NCBI RefSeq assembly: GCF_000971295.1
Contig: NZ_LANJ01000021.1
Coordinates: 1 to 59,204, forward strand
DNA length: 59,204 nt
Source of the DNA: Devosia epidermidihirudinis
GTDB lineage: Bacteria; Pseudomonadota; Alphaproteobacteria; Rhizobiales; Devosiaceae
Direction: 5' to 3'
Below the pieces are notes generated by a model. The model was not told where the DNA came from. It was given only the letters and a program-made list of their open reading frames with translations, and ran no database searches. The position numbers and the translations under genes are program-made. Shown here piece after piece: positions 33,091-43,458 of this stretch. Each line of letters begins with the position of its first letter. The first letter of the stretch is position 1.

Positions 33091-34164
33091 GTGAAGTTTC
33101 TGAAATCACTCGCGACCGTGATGGCCGTTGGCGCAATGGCGCTGACCGCCACTTCAGGCGCTTTCGCCCAGGACAAGGGCGCTATCGGTATTGCAATGCC
33201 GACCAAGTCGTCGCTGCGTTGGATCTCGGACGGCGATGCGCTTGTCGCTGCGCTGACCGCCAAGGGCTATTCCGTCGACCTGCAGTTCGCAGAAGACGAC
33301 ATCCCGAACCAGCTTGCCCAGATCGAAAACATGGTCACCAAGGGCGTCAAGGCCCTCGTGATCGGCTCGATCGACGGCACCACCCTGTCTGCAGTGCTGC
33401 AGCAGGCAGCTGACGCCGGCATCAAGGTCATCGCGTATGACCGCCTGATCCGCGACAGCGCCAATGTTGATTACTACACCACCTTCGACAACTTCCAGGT
33501 GGGCGTTCTGCAGGCCAGCTCGCTGCTGACCGGCCTCGACTATCCAGCCAAGGCAGGCCCGTTCAACATTGAACTGTTTGGCGGCTCGCCAGACGATAAC
33601 AACGCTTTCTTCTTCTACAACGGCGCGATGAGCGTTCTGCAGCCACTGATCGACAAGGGTGACCTGGTCGTGAAGTCCGGCCAGACCGGCATGGACACCG
33701 TTGGTACGCTCCGTTGGGACGGCGCTGTTGCGCAGGCCCGCATGGACAACCTGCTGTCCGCTTACTACTCGGACGGCTCGCGCGTTGACGCCGTTCTGTC
33801 GCCATATGACGGCCTGAGCCGTGGCATCATCTCGTCGCTCCGCGGCGTTGGTTATGGCACTGCCGATCAGCCTTGGCCGATTATTTCGGGCCAGGACGCT
33901 GAAGTGCCATCGGTCAAGGCGATCATCGCCGGCGAGCAGTACTCCACCGTCTTCAAGGACACCCGCGAACTCGCCAAGGTCACTGCTGACCTGGTCGATA
34001 CCGTGCTGTCCGGCGGCACCCCAGAAGGCCTCGACACGACCACCTATGACAATGGCGTCAAGGTGATCCCGTCGCTGCTGCTGACCCCATACTCGGTCGA
34101 CAAGTCGAACTACGAACAGCTCGTCGTGGGCTCGGGTTACATCAAGGCCGAAGAGCTCCAGTAA
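33091..34164 (+). CDS. chvE: ChvE-like multiple sugar-binding protein, copy 1
   Basis: A 357-residue periplasmic protein of the ribose/xylose-type fold (Peripla_BP_4). It has a signal peptide ([20 protein letters not shown], cleaved before [11 protein letters not shown]) and ChvE marks [49 protein letters not shown] and TGQD-type ISGQDAE. It binds aldoses such as xylose, glucose, galactose or arabinose for GguAB. In Agrobacterium ChvE also signals to VirA; no VirA is seen here. GTG 33091 is chosen for AAGGGAG upstream. A close paralogue follows after 106 bases. Confidence 0.92.
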   Translation: MKFLKSLATVMAVGAMALTATSGAFAQDKGAIGIAMPTKSSLRWISDGDALVAALTAKGYSVDLQFAEDDIPNQLAQIENMVTKGVKALVIGSIDGTTLSAVLQQAADAGIKVIAYDRLIRDSANVDYYTTFDNFQVGVLQASSLLTGLDYPAKAGPFNIELFGGSPDDNNAFFFYNGAMSVLQPLIDKGDLVVKSGQTGMDTVGTLRWDGAVAQARMDNLLSAYYSDGSRVDAVLSPYDGLSRGIISSLRGVGYGTADQPWPIISGQDAEVPSVKAIIAGEQYSTVFKDTRELAKVTADLVDTVLSGGTPEGLDTTTYDNGVKVIPSLLLTPYSVDKSNYEQLVVGSGYIKAEELQ

Positions 34165-34181
34165 GCTCTGGCCCTGCGCTC

Positions 34182-34213
34182 GGAGGCATCGCGCAAGCGC
34201 GGCGCCTCACTCC
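34182..34213 (+). other. Stem-loop between the two ChvE-like genes
   Basis: GAGGC (34183-34187) with GCCTC (34204-34208) encloses GCGC-AA-GCGC (34191-34200), giving a broken hairpin. It is weaker than the other stem-loops that follow binding-protein genes in this window. Confidence 0.4.
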
Positions 34214-34270
34214 GGAACAACCCGCCGACTGAAACAGGCGGTCCAATCTAGATTTCTTGGGAGAGTTACG

Positions 34271-35338
34271 TTGATCACTAAGTTTGCAAGCATTCTGGCT
34301 GCCAGCGCCCTCGCGCTGACGGCGTCCACCGCCGTCATGGCGCAGGACAAGGGTTCGGTTGGCATTTCGATGCCTGAGCAGGTTACCCTGCGCTGGATCT
34401 CGGACGGTGCTGAGCTGAAGTCGGCTCTGGAAGCCAAGGGCTACGCCGTTGACCTGCAGTACGCAGGCGACGACATCCCGAACCAGCTCGCACAGCTGGA
34501 AAACATGGTCACCAAGGGCGTTGACGCGCTGGTGATTGCAGCACTCGACGGCACCACGCTGTCGGCTGTTCTCGAGCAGGCTCACACTGCTGGCGTCAAG
34601 GTTTTCGCTTATGACCGTCTGATCCGCGAAACCCCAAATGTCGACTACTACACCACGTTCGACAACTTCCAGGTTGGCGTGCTGCAGGCAAACTCGATCC
34701 TGAAGGGTCTCGGCTACCCAGAAAAGAAGGGCCCGTTCAACATCGAGCTCTTCGGCGGTTCGCCAGACGATAACAACGCGTTCTTCTTCTATGACGGCGC
34801 GCTGAGCGTTCTGCAGCCACTGATCGACAAGGGTGACCTCGTCCTGAAGTCCGGCCAGCAGGGCATCCAGACCGTTGGTACGCTCCGTTGGGACGGCGCA
34901 ACTGCGCAGGCCCGCATGGACAACCTGCTGTCGGCTAACTACTCGGACGGTTCGCGCGTTGACGCCGTTCTGGCTCCAAACGACGGCCTTGCACGTGGCA
35001 TCATCTCGTCGCTCCGCGGCGTTGGCTACGGCTCCGCTGATCTGCCATGGCCAATCATCTCCGGCCAGGACGCGGAAGCTCCATCGGTCAAGGCAATCGT
35101 GGCCGGCGAGCAGTACTCGACCGTCTACAAGGACACCCGCGAACTCGCCAAGGTCACTGCTGACCTGGTCGACACCGTGCTGTCCGGTGGCACGCCAGAA
35201 GGCCTCGACACCACCACCTACGACAATGGCGTCAAGGTCGTTCCATCGATCCTGCTGACCCCATACGAAGTCGACCTGAGCAACTACCAGAAGCTGCTGA
35301 TCGACTCCGGCTACATCAAGGCCGACGACATCAAGTAA
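34271..35338 (+). CDS. ChvE-like multiple sugar-binding protein, copy 2
   Basis: A 355-residue close paralogue of the preceding gene. It has signal peptide and the same motifs ([55 protein letters not shown]). The two share long identical stretches from about residue 130 on, while the signal peptide and first domain differ more. It starts at TTG 34271, with GGGAGAG before it. Two binding proteins for one GguAB importer suggest split specificity or dosage. A stem-loop follows, then gguA. Confidence 0.92.
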   Translation: MITKFASILAASALALTASTAVMAQDKGSVGISMPEQVTLRWISDGAELKSALEAKGYAVDLQYAGDDIPNQLAQLENMVTKGVDALVIAALDGTTLSAVLEQAHTAGVKVFAYDRLIRETPNVDYYTTFDNFQVGVLQANSILKGLGYPEKKGPFNIELFGGSPDDNNAFFFYDGALSVLQPLIDKGDLVLKSGQQGIQTVGTLRWDGATAQARMDNLLSANYSDGSRVDAVLAPNDGLARGIISSLRGVGYGSADLPWPIISGQDAEAPSVKAIVAGEQYSTVYKDTRELAKVTADLVDTVLSGGTPEGLDTTTYDNGVKVVPSILLTPYEVDLSNYQKLLIDSGYIKADDIK

Positions 35339-35356
35339 TCTGCCGAAAACACTCTT

Positions 35357-35380
35357 GGGCTCCGCAGCGATGCGGGGCCC
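35357..35380 (+). other. Intercistronic stem-loop after second ChvE-like gene
   Basis: GGGCTCCGCA (35357-35366) and TGCGGGGCCC (35371-35380) form a 10-base stem (one G-T pair) closed by a GCGA tetraloop, before gguA. No T run follows. Confidence 0.75.
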
Positions 35381-35456
35381 ATACCCATGACGGAATGACT
35401 TGTCTGGGCCGTTCAATTCACGCTAAGCGCCGCCCTTTTCGGGCAGCCGAGAAACG

Positions 35457-36992
35457 ATGATGACCGAAACCATTCTAGAGATGCGCAGCATCACCAAAAC
35501 GTTCCCCGGCGTGAAAGCGCTGCAGGACGTGAACCTGGATGTGCGCAAGGCCGAGATCCATGCCATTGTTGGCGAAAATGGCGCCGGCAAATCCACCCTG
35601 ATGAAGGTGCTGAGCGGGGTTTATCCGTCCGGCAGCTATGATGGCCAGATCATCTACCGGGGCAAGGAAGTCAATTTCAAGACCATCCGCGACAGCGAGC
35701 ATGAGGGCATCGTCATCATCCATCAGGAGTTGGCGCTGGTTCCCCTGTTGTCCATCGCGGAGAACATTTTCCTCGGTAACGAACAGGCCAAATCTGGCGT
35801 GATCGACTGGGATGAGACGCGTGATGGCGCGCGCAAGCTTTTGGCCATGGTTGGCCTCAACGAAGATCCCGACACGCTGATCACCCATATTGGCGTCGGT
35901 AAGCAGCAGCTGGTGGAAATCGCCAAGGCGCTGAGCAAGGAAGTCCAGCTGCTCATCCTCGATGAGCCGACCGCCAGCCTTTCGGAAAAGGACAGCGCGG
36001 CGCTGCTCGATCTGCTGCTTGAATTCAAGAAGCAGGGCATCACCTCGATCCTGATTTCCCACAAGCTCAACGAGATCAAGAAGGTCGCCGACCGCGTGAC
36101 CGTTATCCGTGACGGGCGGACCATCGAAACGATGGAGAAGGCCGATGTCACCGAAGACCGCATCATCGCCTCGATGGTGGGCCGGTCTCTGGAAGATCGT
36201 TACCCCAAGCGCGAACCCCATATCGGGGAAGTGCTGTTCGAGGTGAAGAACTGGTCGGTGTTCCACCCCATCCATTCCGATCGTCAGGTGATCAGAAACG
36301 TCGAAATCCAGGTTCGCAAGGGCGAAGTGGTGGGCATTGCCGGGCTGATGGGCGCGGGCCGCACCGAGTTCGCCATGAGCGTGTTCGGCAAGACCTATGG
36401 CCGCAACATCTCGGGCCAGGTGTTCATGCATGGCAAGCCGGTCGATACCTCGAGCGTGCGCCGCGCGGTTGATGCCGGGCTGGCTTATGCCACCGAAGAC
36501 CGCAAGCAATATGGTCTGAACCTGATCGACCACATCAAGAACAATACCACGATCGCCAATCTTCCCGGCGTGTCGCGGATGGGCGTTATCGACGATATCG
36601 TTGAGATGAACGTCGCCAATGACTATCGCAAGAAGACCAATATCCGATCATCGAGCGTGTTGCAGACTGTGGGCAACCTGTCGGGCGGCAACCAGCAGAA
36701 GGTCGTGCTCAGCAAGTGGCTGTTCTCGAACCCCGAGCTGCTGATCCTGGACGAGCCGACGCGCGGTATCGACGTTGGCGCGAAGTATGAAATCTACACG
36801 ATCATCAACAAGCTGGCCGACGAGGGCAAAGGCATTCTCGTCATTTCCTCGGAAATGCCTGAGCTGCTGGGAATTTGTGACCGTATCTACGTAATGAACG
36901 AAGGCCGCATTGTTGGCGAGCTCGCAGGCAGCGACGCAAGCCAGGAAAACATCATGCGCGCTATCGTGCGTGCAGAAGGAAAGACCGCATGA
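35457..36992 (+). CDS. gguA: Sugar ABC transporter ATP-binding protein GguA (MmsA/XylG type)
   Basis: A 511-residue double ATPase of the CUT2 group. The first half has GENGAGKST, a signature near [15 protein letters not shown] and ILDEPTASL. The second half has a changed Walker A ([13 protein letters not shown]), [15 protein letters not shown] and [13 protein letters not shown]. One competent and one altered site is normal for the family. It starts with two ATGs (35457, 35460) and overlaps gguB by four bases (ATGA). It energises import of the sugars bound by the ChvE-like proteins. Confidence 0.95.
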   Translation: MMTETILEMRSITKTFPGVKALQDVNLDVRKAEIHAIVGENGAGKSTLMKVLSGVYPSGSYDGQIIYRGKEVNFKTIRDSEHEGIVIIHQELALVPLLSIAENIFLGNEQAKSGVIDWDETRDGARKLLAMVGLNEDPDTLITHIGVGKQQLVEIAKALSKEVQLLILDEPTASLSEKDSAALLDLLLEFKKQGITSILISHKLNEIKKVADRVTVIRDGRTIETMEKADVTEDRIIASMVGRSLEDRYPKREPHIGEVLFEVKNWSVFHPIHSDRQVIRNVEIQVRKGEVVGIAGLMGAGRTEFAMSVFGKTYGRNISGQVFMHGKPVDTSSVRRAVDAGLAYATEDRKQYGLNLIDHIKNNTTIANLPGVSRMGVIDDIVEMNVANDYRKKTNIRSSSVLQTVGNLSGGNQQKVVLSKWLFSNPELLILDEPTRGIDVGAKYEIYTIINKLADEGKGILVISSEMPELLGICDRIYVMNEGRIVGELAGSDASQENIMRAIVRAEGKTA

Positions 36993-38209
36993 CTACCGAA
37001 ACCGCAACTCCCGCGCCGACGTCGTCGGCTGGGTCGCTCCTCAAGACCACGCTGCGCGACTATGGCCTCGTCGTGGCCCTGCTCGCCATCATGGTGTTCT
37101 TCCAGTTCACCACCAATGGCGTGCTGTTCAAGCCGGTGAACCTCACCAACCTGATCCTGCAGAACTCCTACATCATCATCATGGCGCTGGGCATGCTGCT
37201 GGTCATCGTGGCTGGTCACATCGATCTGTCGGTGGGTTCGGTCTCGGGCTTTATCGGTGCGCTTGCCGCGCTGATGATGGTGAAATACGGGATTGCGCCC
37301 ATTCCGGCGGCCATCCTTTGCCTTCTCATCGGTGGCGTTATCGGCGCATCGCAGGGCTATTGGATCGCCTATCTCAAGATCCCGAGCTTTATCGTGACGC
37401 TGGCGGGTATGTTGGTGTTCAAGGGCCTGAGCCTTGCCGTTCTCGGCGGCGCATCGGTTGGTCCATTCCCCACCGAATTCCAGCTGCTGAGCGCCGGTTT
37501 CATCCCTGACGTCATCGGCCCGATCACCATTCCAATGGGTGAAGGCGCGCCAGTCGTGCTGCACTCGACCACCATGGTCATCGGTATCCTGATCGTTCTG
37601 GGTCAGGTGTTCTCGAGCCTGCGGACGCGTCGCCGTCGTCAGGGCCATGGCTATGAAGCCGAGCCATTTGGCTTCTTCGTGGTCAAGACTGCGCTGATCG
37701 CCGCGCTCATCCTGTTCTTCACGTATCTGCTCGCGTCCTACAAAGGCCTGCCGAACGTGCTGATCGTGATGTCGATCCTGATCGCCGGCTTTGTGTTCCT
37801 GACCAAGAAGATGACGCTGGGCCGCCGTATCTATGCACTGGGTGGCAACTCCAAGGCTGCGCAGCTTTCGGGCATCAAGACCGAACGCCTGACGTTCTAT
37901 ATCTTCATCATCATGGGCATGCTGTCGGCTCTCGCGGGCCTGATCTTTGCGGCGCGTCTCAACACCGCGACCCCCAAGGCTGGTCAGGGCTTCGAGCTCG
38001 ACGTGATCGCGGCCGTGTTCATCGGTGGCGCATCGGCCATGGGTGGCGTGGGCCAGGTGGCTGGTGCTGTGATCGGTGCGTTCATCATGGGTGTGATGAA
38101 CAATGGTATGTCGATCATGGGTGTGAACATCGACTGGCAGCAGGTCATCAAGGGCCTCGTGCTGCTCGGCGCCGTGGTGTTCGACGTTTACAACAAGAAC
38201 AAGGCCTGA
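36989..38209 (+). CDS. gguB: Sugar ABC transporter permease GguB
   Basis: A 406-residue BPD_transp_2 permease with about ten helices. Family stretches include [36 protein letters not shown] and [20 protein letters not shown]. This length and an insert around residues 200-260 ([20 protein letters not shown]) are typical of GguB/XylH proteins. It overlaps gguA and ends at a strong terminator, closing the chvE-chvE-gguA-gguB operon. Confidence 0.95.
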   Translation: MTTETATPAPTSSAGSLLKTTLRDYGLVVALLAIMVFFQFTTNGVLFKPVNLTNLILQNSYIIIMALGMLLVIVAGHIDLSVGSVSGFIGALAALMMVKYGIAPIPAAILCLLIGGVIGASQGYWIAYLKIPSFIVTLAGMLVFKGLSLAVLGGASVGPFPTEFQLLSAGFIPDVIGPITIPMGEGAPVVLHSTTMVIGILIVLGQVFSSLRTRRRRQGHGYEAEPFGFFVVKTALIAALILFFTYLLASYKGLPNVLIVMSILIAGFVFLTKKMTLGRRIYALGGNSKAAQLSGIKTERLTFYIFIIMGMLSALAGLIFAARLNTATPKAGQGFELDVIAAVFIGGASAMGGVGQVAGAVIGAFIMGVMNNGMSIMGVNIDWQQVIKGLVLLGAVVFDVYNKNKA

Positions 38210-38230
38210 TCGGTCTGGTTTCAAATGCTG

Positions 38231-38260
38231 AGGCCGCCGGGGAAACCCGGCGGCCTTTTT
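38231..38260 (+). terminator. Terminator of the chvE-gguAB operon
   Basis: AGGCCGCCGGG and CCCGGCGGCCT pair perfectly around GAAA, followed by TTTTTG. It is placed 20 bases after the gguB stop. Confidence 0.92.
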
Positions 38261-38290
38261 GTTTTTGCGGGATGTGGTGTGTTGCCACGA

Positions 38291-38381
38291 CCTCGTGGTT
38301 CGACGGGCTCACCATGAGGTCTGCTGGGGAATTAGGTTCCCGCTTCCGATGGGGGAAGCGCCCTCGGGTAAGCCCGAGGGC
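38291..38381. repeat. Intergenic palindromes of two types
   Basis: CCTCGTGGT and ACCATGAGG (38291-38319) frame a hairpin of a type common between genes in proteobacteria. GCCCTCGGG and CCCGAGGGC (38360-38381) form a second one, like those at the far end of the window. Confidence 0.65.
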
Positions 38382-38410
38382 GACGCTGTGGGTGGTAAGC
38401 GAGGCTGGCC

Positions 38411-39244
38411 TCAGGTCTCGACTTCGGCGTCGGGGCGGGCGCCCCATTCGGTCCAGGAGCCATCGTAGACAGCGATCTGTTTGGCGCCGGCGAGCTCTAG
38501 GGCAAGAGCGAGGGTCGAGGCGGTGATGCCGGAGCCGCAGGAGGTGACGATGGGCTTGGCGAGGTCGAGGCCGCGATCAGCGAAGAGCTGGGTGAGCTCG
38601 GCGACGGGCTTCATCTGGCCATTGTCAGTGAGAAGGCCGACCGGGACGTTGAGGCTGTTGGGAATGTGACCGCTGCGCAGGCCAGCGCGTGGCTCTGGCA
38701 CTTCGGCATGGAAGCGCGGGGCCGGACGGGCGTCGGCGATCTGGGCGGCGCGATCCTGGCTACGGGCGCGAACCTTGTCGAAATCGGCAACGCGGTCTGC
38801 ATCGAGCTTGGCGTGGAAGGCCACTGCCGGGCGGGTAACGAGGCCGGTTTCGATGGCGCGACGCTCGGTGCGCCACTTGGGGCCGCCGCCGGAGAGGATG
38901 CGCACATCCTTGGCGCCCATTGTCTTGAACGTCCACCAGACGCGGGGGGCGGAGAACAGGCCGAGCTCGTCATAGACGACGATGGTCATGGTCTCGGAAA
39001 CGCCCAGGGCGCCGACCATATGAGCGAAGTCATTGGGCGCTGGTAGCATGTGGGGCAGGTCTGAGGATGTATCGGCGACACCGTCGATGTCGAAGAACAC
39101 CGCGCCGGGGATGTGCCCGGCGAGAAACTCGGCCTGCGCGTTGCGCGCGGCGTTTGGCATGTGCCAGCTGGCATCCACAACAACGAGGTTGGGATCGCTC
39201 AGGTGAGCGGCGAGCCAGTCAGTCGTTACGAAGGGGTTATCCAA
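38411..39244 (-). CDS. sseA: 3-mercaptopyruvate sulfurtransferase (SseA type)
   Basis: A 277-residue tandem rhodanese. The N-terminal inactive rhodanese has VVVDASWHMP and AGHIPGAVFFDID. The C-terminal domain has the substrate motif SGHIPNSLNVPV and the active-site loop with Cys in TSCGSGITAS; CGSG(V/I)T is the mercaptopyruvate type. It transfers sulfur from 3-mercaptopyruvate to a thiol acceptor or cyanide. TTG 39244 (MDNPFVTTDWL) is chosen for GGAG seven bases before; the open frame extends further but without a site. The length fits SseA (about 280). Confidence 0.93.
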   Translation of the reverse strand: MDNPFVTTDWLAAHLSDPNLVVVDASWHMPNAARNAQAEFLAGHIPGAVFFDIDGVADTSSDLPHMLPAPNDFAHMVGALGVSETMTIVVYDELGLFSAPRVWWTFKTMGAKDVRILSGGGPKWRTERRAIETGLVTRPAVAFHAKLDADRVADFDKVRARSQDRAAQIADARPAPRFHAEVPEPRAGLRSGHIPNSLNVPVGLLTDNGQMKPVAELTQLFADRGLDLAKPIVTSCGSGITASTLALALELAGAKQIAVYDGSWTEWGARPDAEVET

Positions 39245-39438
39245 TTCAACGCTCCAGAAATGCGCCCGTTGGCGCAGGGGCACAATGGCGCGCGCGGCAG
39301 ACGGGGTCAAACCCCATGTGGCCCCCGCAAGGTGGCCGAAACAAGTTCCATGCTTTGGCGCATGGCTCCTGTGGCTGGCGCGCGATTGTGGGGCGCCTGA
39401 GAAGCCGATAACACGCGTGGGCTTGCAGGGACCGACAG

Positions 39439-41484
39439 ATGAATTTGGATAAGGCCAAGGCCGCGAAAAGCGGCAAGAGCGAGACGCTTGCCTATCAACC
39501 CTTTGTCGATGGGCTGCGTGCCATTTCGATCCTAGCCGTGGTTTTGTACCATGTTGGCCTGCCCGGCGTGCCGGGGGGCTTTGTCGGCGTCGATGTGTTC
39601 TTCGTCATCTCGGGCTACCTGATCATCAGCCAGATCGTTGCTGGCGTTGAGCGCGGCAGCTTTTCGATGGCGGGGTTCTGGGCGCGGCGGGCGCTGCGCA
39701 TTTTGCCACCCTATCTGCTGGTGATCCTTGTCAGTCTGGCTATCGCGCCCTTCGTTCTGGTGATGCCGGGAGAGTTCAAGGACTTTAGCGAGCAGGTGAT
39801 CTGGTCGGCGGGGATGGTGGTGAACCATCTGTTTCTAGGGCAGGGCGGATATTTCGAAGCCTCGGCTGATCTCAAGCCCTTGCAGCATCTGTGGTCCCTC
39901 GCAGTCGAGGAGCAGTTCTACGTTGTCGCGCCGCTGTTGATCGGCGGGCTGTGGTGGCTGTCGCGCCACATGGGTGGGCAGGCGTTGCGGGTGGGCGTTT
40001 CGGCGCTGTTGTTCGTGCTGTCGCTGGCGCTGTGCATCTATTGGACCGGTGGCGGGGACGGCACCAATTATGCGTTCTACGTGATGCCGTTGCGGGCCTG
40101 GGAGTTCATCGCCGGTGGGGCGGTGGGCTTTGTCGTACCTTATCTCGCCAGGCTGCCCAAGCCAGTGACGTCTGGGCTGACAGCGATTGGCCTGGCGATG
40201 ATCCTGGGATCGGTGGCGCTGTTTACTGCCGTGACGCCGTTTCCGTCCTTCTGGGCGGCGATCCCGGCGCTGGGCGCGGCACTGCTGATTGCCGGGGGCG
40301 TGGCGCATCCGGCAGGGCTAGTGGCGCGCGGGCTGACCTGGCGCCCGATGATGTGGATCGGGTTGATTTCCTACGCCTGGTATCTCTGGCACTGGCCGCT
40401 GCTGGCGTTCATGCGGGTGCATAACTTTGGCGAGAAGGTTTTGCTGTGGGATGTGGCGATGGGCGCGCTGTCGTTTGTGCTCGCCATTGGCACCCATCTG
40501 TGGATCGAGCGGCCGATCCGCGAGTGGCGGCAGCGGACGCGGGTGCGCATGGATTGGCGGCCGGTGTTGGTGGGCGGCGCGGCTTGCGCGGCTGTGGCAG
40601 TCAGCGGCTTTGGCTATGCCAATTTCGCCGTTCCGCCCGAGCTTGGCGAATATCAGAATGTAGACCCGATTCTGCGGACTGGGGATAAGTGTCGGCTCAA
40701 TCTGAGTGATCCGAACGACGAGTGTGCCATTGAGCGCAAGGCAGAGCTGGGGCTTGTCTTTGGCGACTCCCACGCGCTGATCGAGCGCCCGCTGTTCAAC
40801 ACCATCGCGCATACATTTGGGGCGCAGGTTGCCAGCATCGGCAGCAATCGCTGTGCGCCGCTGCTGGGCGTGGATATCCTCAATGACGCGACCGAAGCCT
40901 GTGACGAGAACAAGCTGGACGGCATCGCGGCGATCAGCAGCGGTCACTATCCCGCGCAGTTCGCCATTCTGGCTGCGCGGTGGGCTGCTTATGCCAAATC
41001 GCCTGACCCGACGGCGGGCGGAGAGCAGGGATGGCTGCTGGCCGAGCCGGGCCAAGTCCTGCCCAGCGACCAACCAAAGGCGCTCTATATCAAGGGCTTG
41101 CGCGAGAGCATAACGGCGCTTGAAGGGGCGGGCGTGAAGCGCATTCTGGTGCAGGGACCGGTGCCGGAATGGCTGCGACGGGCGCCCGAATGCATCGCGC
41201 GGGCCGACGCCATGCGGGTGGATCGGGCGACAAATTGCGGCTTGCCACGGGCTGAGGTTGAAGAGCGGCGCGCCGATGTGGTGGCGTGGATAAAGGAGGC
41301 GCTGGAGGTGTTTCCGGAGGTCCGCTTCATTGACCCGCTGGATGTGTTTTGTGACGCGACCACGTGCCGACCCTATGATGGGCAAGTGCTGTTGTTCAGC
41401 GATGACGACCATATGAGCGAGGCCGGTCAGGCGCGGGTTTTCCGGGCGTTTGAGACGGATTTCCTGTGGGCGTTCCGGGGGTAA
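39439..41484 (+). CDS. OafA/YrhL-like acyltransferase with SGNH domain
   Basis: A 681-residue membrane O-acyltransferase. The first 375 residues are an acyltransferase-3 domain with about ten helices, the early catalytic-type stretch DGLRAISILAVVLYHVG, and GVDVFFVISGYLI. The rest is an SGNH-hydrolase domain with GDSHAL and the late D-x2-H in DDDHMSEAG. Such two-part enzymes acetylate lipopolysaccharide O-antigen, exopolysaccharide or peptidoglycan outside the cytoplasm. It stands alone between divergent sseA and the convergent ABC operon, so the target polymer cannot be named. Confidence 0.93.
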   Translation: MNLDKAKAAKSGKSETLAYQPFVDGLRAISILAVVLYHVGLPGVPGGFVGVDVFFVISGYLIISQIVAGVERGSFSMAGFWARRALRILPPYLLVILVSLAIAPFVLVMPGEFKDFSEQVIWSAGMVVNHLFLGQGGYFEASADLKPLQHLWSLAVEEQFYVVAPLLIGGLWWLSRHMGGQALRVGVSALLFVLSLALCIYWTGGGDGTNYAFYVMPLRAWEFIAGGAVGFVVPYLARLPKPVTSGLTAIGLAMILGSVALFTAVTPFPSFWAAIPALGAALLIAGGVAHPAGLVARGLTWRPMMWIGLISYAWYLWHWPLLAFMRVHNFGEKVLLWDVAMGALSFVLAIGTHLWIERPIREWRQRTRVRMDWRPVLVGGAACAAVAVSGFGYANFAVPPELGEYQNVDPILRTGDKCRLNLSDPNDECAIERKAELGLVFGDSHALIERPLFNTIAHTFGAQVASIGSNRCAPLLGVDILNDATEACDENKLDGIAAISSGHYPAQFAILAARWAAYAKSPDPTAGGEQGWLLAEPGQVLPSDQPKALYIKGLRESITALEGAGVKRILVQGPVPEWLRRAPECIARADAMRVDRATNCGLPRAEVEERRADVVAWIKEALEVFPEVRFIDPLDVFCDATTCRPYDGQVLLFSDDDHMSEAGQARVFRAFETDFLWAFRG

Positions 41485-41528
41485 GGGCGCGGTGGGTGTT
41501 GCGACGTCGTGGGTCGCTGAGGGGCATT

Positions 41529-41577
41529 CACCCCTCACCCCGGCCCTCTCCCCTTGAGGGGCGATGGGGTTGAGGGG
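41529..41577. repeat. CCCCTCACC and CTCTCCCC/GAGGGG repeat
   Basis: An element similar to 27161-27311: a CCCCTCACC string then CTCTCCCC pairing with GAGGGG. It fills the gap between two convergent genes and could act as a transcript end. Confidence 0.6.
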
Positions 41578-41596
41578 TTTGTTGCTGCCCCGTAGG

Positions 41597-42664
41597 TTAC
41601 GCAGCCAGGACTAGAAGGTCTTTGCTGGCGAGGCTGATGGTGACTGGCTCGCCGCGCACCGGGGGAGCGGTGCGTTGGTCGTTGAAGGTGTCGAGGCTGA
41701 CGATGTTGGTGCCCAGCGCCACGCGGAGGCGGATGACCGAGCCCAGGAACGTCACGTCGGAGATCGTGCCGGTGAGGGAAATGTCGTTATCCGCGCGGGC
41801 GCCGACGGTTAGCACCTCGGGCCTAAGAGTGAGCGATATGCCAGCACCTGCCTTCGCATTATCGGGCAAAGTGTGAAGGGAAACCGTCTGGCCATCGATG
41901 GTGACCTTTTTGGCCGCTACATCGCTGACCACGGCCTCTATCGTATTGAGCTGACCCACAAAAGTGGCGACGAAGCGGGTCGCGGGCTTGTTGTAAATCT
42001 CGTGCGGCGCGCCGAGTTGTTCGATATTGCCGGCATTCATCACCACGATGCGATCGGAGATCGAGAGGGCTTCTTCCTGATCGTGCGTCACGAAGACGGT
42101 GGTGATGCCGAGATCGAGCTGGATAGCGCGGATTTCTTCACGCAGGCTAACACGGATTTTGGCGTCGAGGGCAGAGAGTGGCTCGTCGAGCAGAAGCATG
42201 CGCGGGCGTGGGGCAATGGCGCGGGCGAGGGCGACGCGCTGCTGCTGGCCGCCAGACATCTCGTAGGGGTAGCGCTTTTCGAAGCCGGGCAGGCCGATCA
42301 GCTTGAGCATGTCGGCGACGCGGGCGCGGCGCTCCTCGGTGGGCATGCCGGCGATCTTGAGCCCGAAGCCGATATTGTCGCCAACGTTGAGGTTGGGGAA
42401 CAGGGCATAGGCCTGGAACACCATGCCGAGCTGGCGCTGGTTTGGCTTGAGGTGGGTGATGTCATTGCCATCGACGGTGATGCTGCCCGAGGTGGGATTC
42501 TCGAAGCCCGCGATCATGCGCAGGATGGTGGTCTTGCCGCAGCCGGAGGGGCCGAGCAGGGAAATGAACTCACCCTTTTCGAAAGCAAAGCTGACGCCCT
42601 TGACCACCGTATTGGTGCCGAAGGATTTGGTGAGATTGTCGACGCGTAGAAATTCGGATGCCAT
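41597..42664 (-). CDS. ABC transporter ATP-binding protein (AfuC/PotA type)
   Basis: A 355-residue ATPase. It has Walker A GPSGCGKTT, the signature MSGGQQQRVALARAI, Walker B MLLLDEPLSALDAKI, FVTHDQEEAL and a C-terminal TOBE domain (FVATFVGQLNTIE; LTLRPEVLTV). Sequence type fits the iron/spermidine/phosphonate group. It is the last gene of the four-gene operon read from the Pho box and starts two bases after the permease stop. Confidence 0.9.
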   Translation of the reverse strand: MASEFLRVDNLTKSFGTNTVVKGVSFAFEKGEFISLLGPSGCGKTTILRMIAGFENPTSGSITVDGNDITHLKPNQRQLGMVFQAYALFPNLNVGDNIGFGLKIAGMPTEERRARVADMLKLIGLPGFEKRYPYEMSGGQQQRVALARAIAPRPRMLLLDEPLSALDAKIRVSLREEIRAIQLDLGITTVFVTHDQEEALSISDRIVVMNAGNIEQLGAPHEIYNKPATRFVATFVGQLNTIEAVVSDVAAKKVTIDGQTVSLHTLPDNAKAGAGISLTLRPEVLTVGARADNDISLTGTISDVTFLGSVIRLRVALGTNIVSLDTFNDQRTAPPVRGEPVTISLASKDLLVLAA

Positions 42665-42666
42665 GG

Positions 42667-43458
42667 TCAGTCGGTCCTGGCGGAGGTGCGGGGGGCGAAG
42701 CGGCCGAGCACGTTGATCATGCCCATGGCGCCCCAGGTGATAATGAAGGAAATGATGGCCAGCGCGGCAGGTTCATAGGCGCGGTTGGCGCCGATGTTCT
42801 GCAGGTACGGACCGAAGGCCGGACGATTGAGCAGGCTGGCAATGGTGAACTCGCCAATGACGATGGCGAAGGTGAGAAACGCGCCGGACAGCACTGCCAC
42901 AAGGATGTTGGGCAGGATGATGCGGCCGATGATCTGGGGCGTTTTGGCCCCGGCGATCTGCGCGGCTTCGGTGAGGGTCTGCACATCGATGGTGCGCATG
43001 CCGGTGTCGACGGCGCGGTACATGTAGGGCAGGGCGAGCGTGACATAGGCGCAGGTGAGCAGGATGTCGGTGCCCAGCGCCGAGCCGGTGAAGGGAATGA
43101 TCGAGCTCGAATTGTAGAGCCGGATATAGCCATAGACCAGAATAATGGCCGGGATGATCAGCGGCATCAGGGTCAGGAATTCGACGAAGGGGCGCAGCCA
43201 GGGCATGCGCAGGCGCACGAAATAGACCGCCGGAACGACGACCAGAATGCCGACGATAATGGCGAGAATGCCGATCACGACCGAATAGCCGAAGGTGGCC
43301 TGAAAGCGCGGATCGGAGAAGACAGAGGCGTAGCTGTCAAAGCTGTAATAACCGCGGCGCATGCGCAGCGAGAATTCGAAGGTCGCAATAAGCGGGACGA
43401 GGAAGTACGCCGCGCCAATACCAAAGACCAGCCAGGCCCAGAAACGGTTGCCCTTCAT
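42667..43458 (-). CDS. ABC transporter permease (PotC/AfuB type)
   Basis: A 263-residue permease with six helices and the coupling loop TLTEAAQIAGAKTPQIIGRI. ATG 43458 overlaps the stop of the other permease as ATGA; a GTG nine bases upstream is also open. The substrate follows from the binding protein, which is uncertain. Confidence 0.9.
   Translation of the reverse strand: MKGNRFWAWLVFGIGAAYFLVPLIATFEFSLRMRRGYYSFDSYASVFSDPRFQATFGYSVVIGILAIIVGILVVVPAVYFVRLRMPWLRPFVEFLTLMPLIIPAIILVYGYIRLYNSSSIIPFTGSALGTDILLTCAYVTLALPYMYRAVDTGMRTIDVQTLTEAAQIAGAKTPQIIGRIILPNILVAVLSGAFLTFAIVIGEFTIASLLNRPAFGPYLQNIGANRAYEPAALAIISFIITWGAMGMINVLGRFAPRTSARTD

Noticed and set aside
34142..35416. 424-codon minus-strand frame opposite the second ChvE-like gene
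   Set aside because: Antisense shadow; the plus strand has a signal peptide and conserved motifs.
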